This document shows, piece after piece, positions 28,565 through 36,871 of a stretch of 64,000 nucleotides of DNA. The position numbers were made by a program, and so were the translations under genes. Source of the stretch: Tritrichomonas musculus (taxonomy: Eukaryota; Parabasalia; Tritrichomonadida; Tritrichomonadidae); contig JAPFFF010000007.1 of the NCBI GenBank assembly GCA_039105265.1, positions 6,200,001 through 6,264,000 of the forward strand. The letters are read 5' to 3'. The first letter of the stretch is position 1. Each line of letters begins with the position of its first letter. The notes below the pieces were generated by a model. It did not search any database. It was not told the DNA's origin and saw only the letters and a list, made by a program, of their open reading frames with translations.

Positions 28565-28645
28565 ATGGAAGAAGACCAAAATCTTTATTATTCAGCGAAA
28601 TATCTATTTCATACGCAAAGACCTAATTCTTTAAAAGATAAAGTT
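28565..28645 (+). repeat. Copy of the transposase gene start inside the left arm (1)
   Basis: An ATG at 28565 opens a 43-codon frame whose first ~26 residues (MEEDQNLYYSAKYLFHTQRP...) match the transposase N-terminus except for one Ser-to-Phe change. It then runs into arm sequence and stops. It keeps the same upstream sequence as the true gene, including AACTTTTTGAAAGAATTATGG. Confidence 0.9.
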
Positions 28646-28740
28646 CTAAAATTTTCTTGTAAAGTTTTGAAAAAGTTCACTAAGATAAAACCATGAAAAA
28701 GCGCCATTTTTATAGAACTAAACCAATCAAAGAAACCGAG

Positions 28741-29136
28741 ATGACGACATTGCCGCCCATAGCAAGACCACGATCAGCAATGCTTAGCAGCTAGCTGGTT
28801 GTAACTGCGGCGAGTCGTCATCCGGACAAAGATATCACGATTTCATCCGGAAGATCTGGAATGACGACATTGCCGCCCATAGCAAGACCACGATCAGCAA
28901 TGCTTAGCAGCTAGCTGGTTGTAACTGCGGCGAGTCGTCATCCGGACAAAGATATCGCGATTTCATCCGGAAGATCTGGAATGACGACATTGCCGCCCAT
29001 AGCAAGACCACGATCAGCAATGCTTAGCAGCTAGCTGGTTGTAACTGCGGCGAGTCGTCATCCGGACAAAGATATCGCGATTTCATCCGGAAGATCTGGA
29101 ATTGACGACATTGCCGCCCATAGGACGACCACGGTG
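28741..29136 (+). repeat. 120 bp tandem array B, three full copies plus partial
   Basis: Units start at 28741, 28861 and 28981, with a truncated unit from 29101. The block plus spacer is a higher-order copy of array A with one fewer 120-mer. Confidence 0.95.
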
Positions 29137-29329
29137 GCAATAAAAAGATGAAAATAAAACAAACAAAAAACAAACAAAATTGATTATTTAATATTATTAT
29201 TACGATTTTTTAATTTTTTTATTTTGATAAAGCTTATTTAAAATATTCTGAGTCTTCTCAGAAATTTGTTAAATTTTTTTTTTATAAATATATATAACTT
29301 TTTGAAAGAATTATGGTCTTTTTATATTT

Positions 29330-29410
29330 ATGGAAGAAGACCAAAATCTTTATTATTCAGCGAAATATCTATTTCATACGCAAAGACCTAATTCTTTAAA
29401 AGATAAAGTT
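29330..29410 (+). repeat. Copy of the transposase gene start inside the left arm (2)
   Basis: Same content as the copy at 28565, 765 bp further on, again with its upstream sequence and the same Ser-to-Phe difference. Confidence 0.9.
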
Positions 29411-29505
29411 CTAAAATTTTCTTGTAAAGTTTTGAAAAAGTTCACTAAGATAAAACCATGAAAAAGCGCCATTTTTATAGAACTAAACCAATCAAAGAAA
29501 CCGAG

Positions 29506-29901
29506 ATGACGACATTGCCGCCCATAGCAAGACCACGATCAGCAATGCTTAGCAGCTAGCTGGTTGTAACTGCGGCGAGTCGTCATCCGGACAAAGATAT
29601 CACGATTTCATCCGGAAGATCTGGAATGACGACATTGCCGCCCATAGCAAGACCACGATCAGCAATGCTTAGCAGCTAGCTGGTTGTAACTGCGGCGAGT
29701 CGTCATCCGGACAAAGATATCGCGATTTCATCCGGAAGATCTGGAATGACGACATTGCCGCCCATAGCAAGACCACGATCAGCAATGCTTAGCAGCTGGC
29801 TGGTTGTAACTGCGGCGAGTCGTCATCCGGACAAAGATATCACGATTTCATCCGGAAGATCTGGAATTGACGACATTGCCGCCCATAGGACGACCACGGT
29901 G
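29506..29901 (+). repeat. 120 bp tandem array C, three full copies plus partial
   Basis: Units start at 29506, 29626 and 29746, with a truncated unit from 29866. The third unit carries CTGGCTGG where most copies have CTAGCTGG. A T-rich run (~30004-30027) follows. Confidence 0.95.
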
Positions 29902-29967
29902 GCAATAAAAAGATGAAAATAAAACAAACAAAAAAAAAAACAAAATTGATTATTTAATATTATTGTG

Positions 29968-30000
<33 letters not shown>

Positions 30001-30070
30001 ATTTTTATTTTTTTTTTTTTTTTTTTTGATAAAGCTTATTTAAAATATTCTGAGTCTTCTCAGAAATTTG

Positions 30071-32413
30071 TTAAGAGAAAAATCTGTTACCACCTGCAGC
30101 TAAATCTGCATTTTTCCAACTTGCTATTTTGAATTTAGATAAAAAATATATGACACCTGAATTATCGCATCTAGTTTCAAAAACATAGCGGACAAAATTA
30201 GAAAAACATATTTTTTCGATATCATGATATGATAATTGAGGATACATTCCTTTAATTTCAGCCTTCGTTTCATAGTATTTTTTCTTAATTAATTCGATGT
30301 CAGCATTACAGTCTTTTATCATTGAATCAAAATTGTCATCTTCGTCGTATAAATTTTCAAGTTTTAATTTTTCTTTCTTTTGACTTGTGTTACTTTCTTC
30401 TTTCTTTTTTCTGAAAACCAATTTTTCATCAAGTGCTCGAAAATCAAAATGATTTCCAGAATATTTGGCATCATTTGGATTAATATTTGGGAATTTTGGT
30501 AAAACATATGTAAAACAATTAAGAAACTCATTAATAAAAGAGCCTAATATATTCAATGATTCCTTATCAAACTTTCTATTCTTTTCAACTTCGTATATTG
30601 ATATTATTCTATCTATATTTTTTCTATTTGATTTAAAAAGATTTTTTTCAAATTTATAATTGGGGAACTTTTTGAGAGATTGAACAAATAAATATTGAAT
30701 ATCAATTTCATTGCTATTTTTAACAATATTAAATATTTCTGATTTGCAAAAATTATTTAATATTGTATGTATGCAAGGAAGTTTCACTCCATAAATTGAT
30801 TCAACAAAATCATCTTCACCACAATCACAATTTTCTTTTGAACATTTTAAATAATTATCTGGTCTCTTGCTAAGAATTTGTATAACTTTTTGAATCATTT
30901 TTTGATGTTTATTTTGAAAAGAATTTCCACAAATATCTGAGTAATTATTTATATAATTTAATAAATAATTTACAATTGTTGTGAAACCAGTTTTAAATGA
31001 ATGAGTTCCGGAATCTGGCAATTTTTGATTGATATTTCCGTGGAAACCTTCCGAATGATTTGAACAACGAGCTACATGGTGGTCAGAACGAATCCATATT
31101 GCCCAATTAGCAATATAATAATCACTTTTTTTAATTTCTTCTTTATTTGGCATTCTTTCCACTTCATCTATATCTTTTAACATAATTTCAAAATCTTTTA
31201 ATTTTTGTTTTTTTTCATTATCTTGATCGGTATCGTCAAATAAAGGTGAATTTGGATCTTTTTTATATTCGTCCATTTCAACTAAAATAAATTCTTTTTC
31301 TTGTTTATATATTAAATATGTTTTGCATCTCAATAACCTTGCAACCCATATGCCTAATGATGATTTAGGTCCAAATATTTGTATAATATGACGATGACAA
31401 AAATATTGAATATTTGAATGTAATTTACAGAACTTTTTGATAGGAGAACCTAAATCTGATAAAACAACTTTATTTTCAAAAACATTTTTATTTAAACAAA
31501 ACTTATTTAATCCATCAAATAATAAATTATATAAAAAACGGTTCTCTTTAGGGCCAATTGATAATGCGAAAGGAAAACTTGAATTGAAATAAATTGAATG
31601 GTATATACAAAATTTGTAAGGCTTAAGCGCATAAAAAGAAGCATCAATTTGCAAATAATGCATATAATTTATAACTTCTAAAGCCCAAGGCATAATCCAT
31701 ATTATATTTTTAATAAAAGCAAAATCATTATTAAATTTAAATGCAAATCCATCGTCCTGAACTTTTTGAGTACTTATCTCAATATAAACAAAACCAGGTA
31801 AATGCAATAAAATTTTATAAAAATCATCATAACCTTGAAAACTAACGGCTCTTCTACGCAAGGTTCTTTTATCTAAAAAGTTTTGAAAAGCAAATTTTAT
31901 AAATATTGGAAAATTAGAATTTTTTCGAGCTACGTAATTACAAAAAGTATAAAGCATTGAATTTTTATGTTTACATTGTTTATTCCAAAAATCTTGAGTC
32001 AAAAAAGGACACTCTTTATTTTTCAAAGTATATGGCGACGTCATGATACATTCTTCAAAATCAATAGTAACAACTTTCATAGTTTGGTTTTCAAGGAGTT
32101 GATCTCTAGCGAGAACTTTAATGGTTTCCAAATCGTTTTTGACAGTTATGCTAAATATTTGAATTTCAGTATTTATCTTTGATTTATTACAGCAACTAAA
32201 CGAAAAAATGTCATTATAAACTCTTTTGTTGTTGCATATAAATTCTTTGGTTAAGCTATCGAGGAAAAGGATTAGCGAAATGATATTGAAATTCTGAGAA
32301 TGCAAAGGAACAATTTCAATGAATGTTCTTAATCCTTTATCTTTTAAAGAATTAGGTCTTTGCGTATGAGATAGATATTTCGCTGAATAATAAAGATTTT
32401 GGTCTTCTTCCAT
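30071..32413 (-). CDS. MULE transposase
   Basis: A 780-residue protein. The DDE core is visible as LQIDASFYAL (~D254), VVLSDLGSPIKKFCK (~D318), CHRHIIQIFG (the C/H motif typical of Mutator transposases) and SEGFHGNINQ (~E454). A SWIM-type zinc finger follows at ~530-548 (CSKENCDCG...LPCIHTI), common in MULE transposases. The N-terminal ~200 residues probably bind DNA. A basic, acidic-patched region lies at ~670-700. The start ATG at 32413 lies just inside the right arm, and the stop coincides with the inner edge of the left arm, so the gene is the only unique DNA in the element. Confidence 0.9.
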   Translation of the reverse strand: MEEDQNLYYSAKYLSHTQRPNSLKDKGLRTFIEIVPLHSQNFNIISLILFLDSLTKEFICNNKRVYNDIFSFSCCNKSKINTEIQIFSITVKNDLETIKVLARDQLLENQTMKVVTIDFEECIMTSPYTLKNKECPFLTQDFWNKQCKHKNSMLYTFCNYVARKNSNFPIFIKFAFQNFLDKRTLRRRAVSFQGYDDFYKILLHLPGFVYIEISTQKVQDDGFAFKFNNDFAFIKNIIWIMPWALEVINYMHYLQIDASFYALKPYKFCIYHSIYFNSSFPFALSIGPKENRFLYNLLFDGLNKFCLNKNVFENKVVLSDLGSPIKKFCKLHSNIQYFCHRHIIQIFGPKSSLGIWVARLLRCKTYLIYKQEKEFILVEMDEYKKDPNSPLFDDTDQDNEKKQKLKDFEIMLKDIDEVERMPNKEEIKKSDYYIANWAIWIRSDHHVARCSNHSEGFHGNINQKLPDSGTHSFKTGFTTIVNYLLNYINNYSDICGNSFQNKHQKMIQKVIQILSKRPDNYLKCSKENCDCGEDDFVESIYGVKLPCIHTILNNFCKSEIFNIVKNSNEIDIQYLFVQSLKKFPNYKFEKNLFKSNRKNIDRIISIYEVEKNRKFDKESLNILGSFINEFLNCFTYVLPKFPNINPNDAKYSGNHFDFRALDEKLVFRKKKEESNTSQKKEKLKLENLYDEDDNFDSMIKDCNADIELIKKKYYETKAEIKGMYPQLSYHDIEKICFSNFVRYVFETRCDNSGVIYFLSKFKIASWKNADLAAGGNRFFS

Positions 32414-32611
32414 AAATATAAAAAGACCATAATTCTTTCAAAAAGTTATATATATTTATTAAAAAAAAAAAAAATTTAACAAATTTCTGAGAAGACTCAG
32501 AATATTTTAAATAAGCTTTATCAAAATAAAAAAATTAAAAAATCGTAATAATAATATTAAATAATCAATTTTGTTTGTTTTTTGTTTGTTTTATTTTCAT
32601 CTTTTTATTGC

Positions 32612-33127
32612 CACCGTGGTCGTCCTATGGGCGGCAATGTCGTCAATTCCAGATCTTCCGGATGAAATCGCGATATCTTTGTCCGGATGACGACTCGCCG
32701 CAGTTACAACCAGCTAGCTGCTAAGCATTGCTGATCGTGGTCTTGCTATGGGCGGCAATGTCGTCATTCCAGATCTTCCGGATGAAATCGTGATATCTTT
32801 GTCCGGATGACGACTCGCCGCAGTTACAACCAGCTAGCTGCTAAGCATTGCTGATCGTGGTCTTGCTATGGGCGGCAATGTCGTCATTCCAGATCTTCCG
32901 GATGAAATCGCGATATCTTTGTCCGGATGACGACTCGCCGCAGTTACAACCAGCTAGCTGCTAAGCATTGCTGATCGTGGTCTTGCTATGGGCGGCAATG
33001 TCGTCATTCCAGATCTTCCGGATGAAATCGTGATATCTTTGTCCGGATGACGACTCGCCGCAGTTACAACCAGCTAGCTGCTAAGCATTGCTGATCGTGG
33101 TCTTGCTATGGGCGGCAATGTCGTCAT
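32612..33127 (-). repeat. 120 bp tandem array D, four full copies plus partial
   Basis: Four inverted-orientation copies span about 32648-33127, preceded by a truncated copy (~32612-32647). Copies differ at the TATCGCGATT/TATCACGATT site. Confidence 0.95.
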
Positions 33128-33221
33128 CTCGGTTTCTTTGATTGGTTTAGTTCTATAAAAATGGCGCTTTTTCATGGTTTTATCTTAGTGAACTTTTTCA
33201 AAACTTTACAAGAAAATTTTA

Positions 33222-33302
33222 GAACTTTATCTTTTAAAGAATTAGGTCTTTGCGTATGAAATAGATATTTCGCTGAATAATAAAGATTTTGGTCTTCTTC
33301 CA
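33222..33302 (-). repeat. Copy of the transposase gene start inside the right arm
   Basis: The third extra copy of the MEEDQNLYYSAKYL start, here in the same orientation as the true gene and ~890 bp upstream of it, with the same Ser-to-Phe change as the left-arm copies. Confidence 0.9.
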
Positions 33303-33497
33303 TAAATATAAAAAGACCATAATTCTTTCAAAAAGTTATATATATTTATAAAAAAAAAAATTTAACAAATTTCTGAGAAGACTCAGAATATTTTAAATAA
33401 GCTTTATCAAAATAAAAAAATTAAAAAATCGTAATAATAATATTAAATAATCAATTTTGTTTGTTTTTTGTTTGTTTTATTTTCATCTTTTTATTGC

Positions 33498-34254
33498 CAC
33501 CGTGGTCGTCCTATGGGCGGCAATGTCGTCAATTCCAGATCTTCCGGATGAAATCGTGATATCTTTATCCGGATGACGACTCGCCGCAGTTACAACCAGC
33601 CAGCTGCTAAGCATTGCTGATCGTGGTCTTGCTATGGGCGGCAATGTCGTCATTCCAGATCTTCCGGATGAAATCGCGATATCTTTGTCCGGATGACGAC
33701 TCGCCGCAGTTACAACCAGCTAGCTGCTAAGCATTGCTGATCGTGGTCTTGCTATGGGCGGCAATGTCGTCATTCCAGATCTTCCGGATGAAATCGTGAT
33801 ATCTTTGTCCGGATGACGACTCGCCGCAGTTACAACCAGCCAGCTGCTAAGCATTGCTGATCGTGGTCTTGCTATGGGCGGCAATGTCGTCATTCCAGAT
33901 CTTCCGGATGAAATCGTGATATCTTTGTCCGGATGACGACTCGCCGCAGTTACAACCAGCCAGCTGCTAAGCATTGCTGATCGTGGTCTTGCTATGGGCG
34001 GCAATGTCGTCAATTCCAGATCTTCCGGATGAAATCGCGATATCTTTGTCCGGATGACGACTCGCCGCAGTTACAACCAGCTAGCTGCTAAGCATTGCTG
34101 ATCGTGGTCTTGCTATGGGCGGCAATGTCGTCATTCCAGATCTTCCGGATGAAATCGTGATATCTTTGTCCGGATGACGACTCGCCGCAGTTACAACCAG
34201 CTAGCTGCTAAGCATTGCTGATCGTGGTCTTGCTATGGGCGGCAATGTCGTCAT
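33498..34254 (-). repeat. 120 bp tandem array E, six full copies plus partial
   Basis: Six inverted copies at ~33534-34254 plus a truncated copy. Three of them carry CCAGCCAGCTG instead of CCAGCTAGCTG, which removes an in-frame TAG and leaves a continuous 40-residue repeat frame at 33720-34013. That frame is a by-product of 120 being divisible by 3. Confidence 0.95.
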
Positions 34255-34462
34255 CTCGGTTTCTTTGATTGGTTTAGTTCTATAAAAATGGCGCTTTTTC
34301 ATGGTTTTATCTTAGTGAACTTTTTCAAAACTTTACAAGAAAATTTTAGAACTTTTTGTATGCCTTCTCAATTAACTCAAAAAGTCAGAATAACGAATTT
34401 TCCTCAGAAAAAAATGGTGTAACTTTTTCTATAGTTTGTCATTCCGCCTAAGTTTTTTTTTT

Positions 34463-35419
34463 TTAAACGCTAGGTATCGCATCATCGAATTCATCTGAAT
34501 ATCCCATTCCAACCAAAGAAGAAATTGCTCTTTCTTCTCCATTTTTGCTATTACCAACAAGCCAAGGATGTTTTTGAAGTTCTTTTGCTGTAATTCGCTT
34601 TGATGGTATAACTTCACACATTCTTTTAATCAATCCGATTATTTCTGGTAAATCTTTTTGCTCATTAATTAAATCATAATTTAAATAACCATTTTTTATC
34701 ATTTTCTCAATTTTTTCGTTTTCTCGAGTCATTGAATCAGAACTTGGGGTTTCAAAAGCTTCCTGATTTGTCATCATGAAGAAAAAAGTAACGCCGAGTG
34801 CCCAAATATCTACTGCATTTGTATATCTCTGATTATTAATTATTTCAGGAGCCATATATTTTTTGGTGCCTGCTAAAGAATTATCTGTTTCGCATTTCTG
34901 ATATTGCTTAGCTAAACCAAAGTCCGCCAAAACGACATAAGGTTTGTCTTTGTCATTATTAAAAACAAGGAAATTTTGTGGCTTAATATCGCGATGCCAT
35001 ATTCCTAGATTATGCAAATATGCAATTGCGCTAACCATTTGGAGTAAAACATATTGGGCAATTCGAGAAGGCATTCCTGATGGATAATATTTTCCCATGA
35101 AACGAGAGAGATTTTCAAAAGGCGCGTAATTGGTGACAATAATCATATAAGGATCTCTAATTGAAGAATATTCGAGTTTTAATAAGTTTGGATGATCAAT
35201 TCTTTTCATTATTTCTACTTCATTTTTTACTCTTTCTTCTTTTCCTTTTAAGCATTTGATGAATTTAATTGCCTTCTTGCTTCCGTCTTGTAAAAAAGTT
35301 GATGAGTAGAGAATTGAAAATTTTGTTTCGACAATCAATTCCTCGATTCGATATGGGCCATATGTCTCTCCACTTTGAGGTCTATAAGATCTTCTTGTCC
35401 AAAATTGGTTGGATGACAT
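34463..35419 (-). CDS. Ser/Thr protein kinase
   Basis: 318 residues from ATG 35419 (MSSNQFWTRRSYRPQSGE). A longer open frame exists but begins at TTG and its extra residues do not look conserved. It is a complete kinase domain: catalytic lysine K52 (KAIKFI), HRDIKPQN (142-149), DFG (166-168), MAPE (189-192) and a C-lobe RITAKELQKHPWL typical of CAMK/ULK-like kinases. The glycine loop is poor (IVETKFSILY). It ends within ~35 residues of the domain, so there is no regulatory tail. Its TAA stop lies in GTTTAAAAA, overlapping a TAAA poly(A)-type signal, and the MULE target duplication starts 5 nt downstream. The reading frame is thus untouched by the insertion. Confidence 0.9.
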   Translation of the reverse strand: MSSNQFWTRRSYRPQSGETYGPYRIEELIVETKFSILYSSTFLQDGSKKAIKFIKCLKGKEERVKNEVEIMKRIDHPNLLKLEYSSIRDPYMIIVTNYAPFENLSRFMGKYYPSGMPSRIAQYVLLQMVSAIAYLHNLGIWHRDIKPQNFLVFNNDKDKPYVVLADFGLAKQYQKCETDNSLAGTKKYMAPEIINNQRYTNAVDIWALGVTFFFMMTNQEAFETPSSDSMTRENEKIEKMIKNGYLNYDLINEQKDLPEIIGLIKRMCEVIPSKRITAKELQKHPWLVGNSKNGEERAISSLVGMGYSDEFDDAIPSV

Positions 35420-35786
35420 AAACTTTAAATGGAAACATATTATCAAATATTTCAATGCATGCTGCCATTTAGCAAACTTTTTCAAAATAAAGTTTATTCA
35501 AAATTTTGTCGTAACGAGTTTTAATGTTTCTATTATTAGTGATTGGAGCATCAGCACAAAAAAAGACATCAAAAGCACTTAAGTGAAATAAAAATAAAGC
35601 ATCAATAAAAAATAATTATTATTATTTTTTTTTTACTATAATAAGAATAATAATATTATTAGATCATATTAAAATACAAGGAATAAATAATATTAGAAAA
35701 AAAAAATACACAAATACAAGTATGATGGCACTAAAAAAGTTCATCATAATTAAGTTAAATAAAATAAAAAAGATATCGACAAAATA
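35420..35786. other. AT-rich intergenic region between kinase and Rab
   Basis: No gene. AACTTTTTCAAAATAAAG at ~35475-35492 is an example of the recurrent AAACTTTTTGA-type word. Confidence 0.4.
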
Positions 35787-36434
35787 TTAGCAGCATCCTC
35801 TATTATTATTGTTGTTTTCTTCAACAGGAACTGCTGTTAATTGAAGAGGTCGTTGATCTTCTGAACGATCAGGAGTAATTATTGTATGAACTAGTTTTTC
35901 GATTGATTGGGCAACGCCTTCTCCACTTTTTGCAGAAACTTTGTTTTTCAGAATGATTTTATTTTTTATACACCATTCATCAACTTGTCTATCAAGTAAA
36001 ACTGAACTACTCTCACTATCTTCGTTACGATTTTCGTTCTGTTTGATTAGATCAACTTTATTTCCGAGTAGTAAAACAGGAAGTTCGCATCCCATATCAA
36101 CAACAACTGTATCAAGAAACATTTCAAGATAAATATTAACATCTTCAAACGATTTTGGATTTGTTAAATCATAAACAAGAACTAAGCCATTTGCTCCACG
36201 TAGTAACGACGGAGCAACAGATCGAAATCTTTCTTCTCCTGAAGTATCCCAAAGAAGGAGGTTTAATTCAAGATCGTCGATTTTAAGCGAGTGAGTAAAG
36301 AATCCAGCACCAATTGTATTCATAATATTTTCTTGAAATTTGTTATTACAGTATCTGTGAATAAGAGCTGTTTTGCCAACACTTTCTGCTCCGAGAAAGA
36401 CTATTTTTAAATCAAGCACTTTATCCTTAGACAT
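35787..36434 (-). CDS. Rab-family small GTPase
   Basis: A 215-residue protein. Nucleotide-binding motifs: P-loop GAESVGKT (15-22), switch I threonine in MNTIGAGF, DTSGEERFRSV (63-73), NKVD (125-128) and SAKSG. It ends RGCC, a dual-cysteine geranylgeranylation site. The switch II motif WDTSGEE departs from the canonical WDTAGQE. The glutamine that positions the hydrolytic water is a glutamate, which in other small GTPases slows intrinsic hydrolysis. Asn-rich spacers (QNENRNEDSES, EENNNNN) are lineage-type insertions. The protein would act in endomembrane traffic. The subfamily is unclear (Rab5/21-like overall). Confidence 0.92.
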   Translation of the reverse strand: MSKDKVLDLKIVFLGAESVGKTALIHRYCNNKFQENIMNTIGAGFFTHSLKIDDLELNLLLWDTSGEERFRSVAPSLLRGANGLVLVYDLTNPKSFEDVNIYLEMFLDTVVVDMGCELPVLLLGNKVDLIKQNENRNEDSESSSVLLDRQVDEWCIKNKIILKNKVSAKSGEGVAQSIEKLVHTIITPDRSEDQRPLQLTAVPVEENNNNNRGCC

Positions 36435-36871
36435 CTAAATTTTAAAAAAAAATTGGCCAAAATTGACCAATATTAACTTTTAAATTTTACAAATTAAACT
36501 TTTTGAACAATTTAAATCAAAAAGTTATGTTTTACATTATTCAAAATATTTCAGTTTTTATATGGCCAATATTATAAAACTGAAATACTAATGGAATACA
36601 TTTAAAAAACTCTATTATCTTTGACTCTTGAAGTTAATAAAGGTTATATTATTAAATTTAAAGCATCAAAGGAACTTCAATAAATTTTTATTTGTAATAA
36701 TAATATTTTAATTACCCATAATTAAGTATAATAAAAGCATCTAATAGCAAAAACGAATAGATGTTTAACTGTTTTCATTTCGATTATCATAATTAAAATT
36801 TTAAAATCAGCATCTAATTATCACTTAAAAAAAATAAACAAATAAATAAAAAAAAAAATAAAAAACAAAAT
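36435..36871. other. AT-rich intergenic region
   Basis: No gene. It contains facing words AAACTTTTTGAAC (~36498) and TCAAAAAGTTATG (~36517) and a tandem TTGGCCAAAATTGACCAATATT near the Rab start. Confidence 0.4.

Larger units (their letters stand above)
27662..30073 (+). repeat. Left long inverted arm of the MULE
   Basis: A ~194 bp AT-rich tip (27662-27855) is followed by three blocks of 120-mers separated by ~370 bp AT-rich spacers. Each spacer holds an extra copy of the transposase start. The inner edge (TTCTGAGTCTTCTCAGAAATTTGTTAA...) reaches exactly to the transposase stop codon at 30071-30073. Confidence 0.88.
32470..34448 (-). repeat. Right long inverted arm of the MULE
   Basis: Mirror image of the left arm but with two blocks (four and six 120-mers) instead of three (four, three, three), so each arm holds ten full 120-mers in a different arrangement. 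Confidence 0.88.
27653..34457. mobile_element. Mutator-like (MULE) DNA transposon with 9 bp target duplication
   Basis: The element spans 27662-34448 (6787 bp). Its ends read GGCGAAGTGACAAACTATAG and, on the other strand, GGCGGAATGACAAACTATAG. The 9 bp direct repeat TAAGTTTTT flanks it at 27653-27661 and 34449-34457, the classic Mutator duplication length. Its single gene is a DDE transposase with a SWIM-like finger on the minus strand. Both arms are very long (about 2.4 kb left, 2.0 kb right) and consist of nested tandem repeats. The right edge lies 5 nt from the stop codon of the neighbouring kinase gene. The transposase frame is open and the target duplication perfect, so the copy is young and may be capable of movement. 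Confidence 0.92.

Noticed and set aside
33720-34013. 97-residue frame with a 40-residue repeat as a gene
   Set aside because: It arises because 120 is divisible by three and a variant base removes a TAG; most units close the frame.
27856-34254. Regular repeats that might suggest a CRISPR array
   Set aside because: The units are contiguous 120-mers with no unique spacers, in a eukaryotic MULE; they are tandem repeats.
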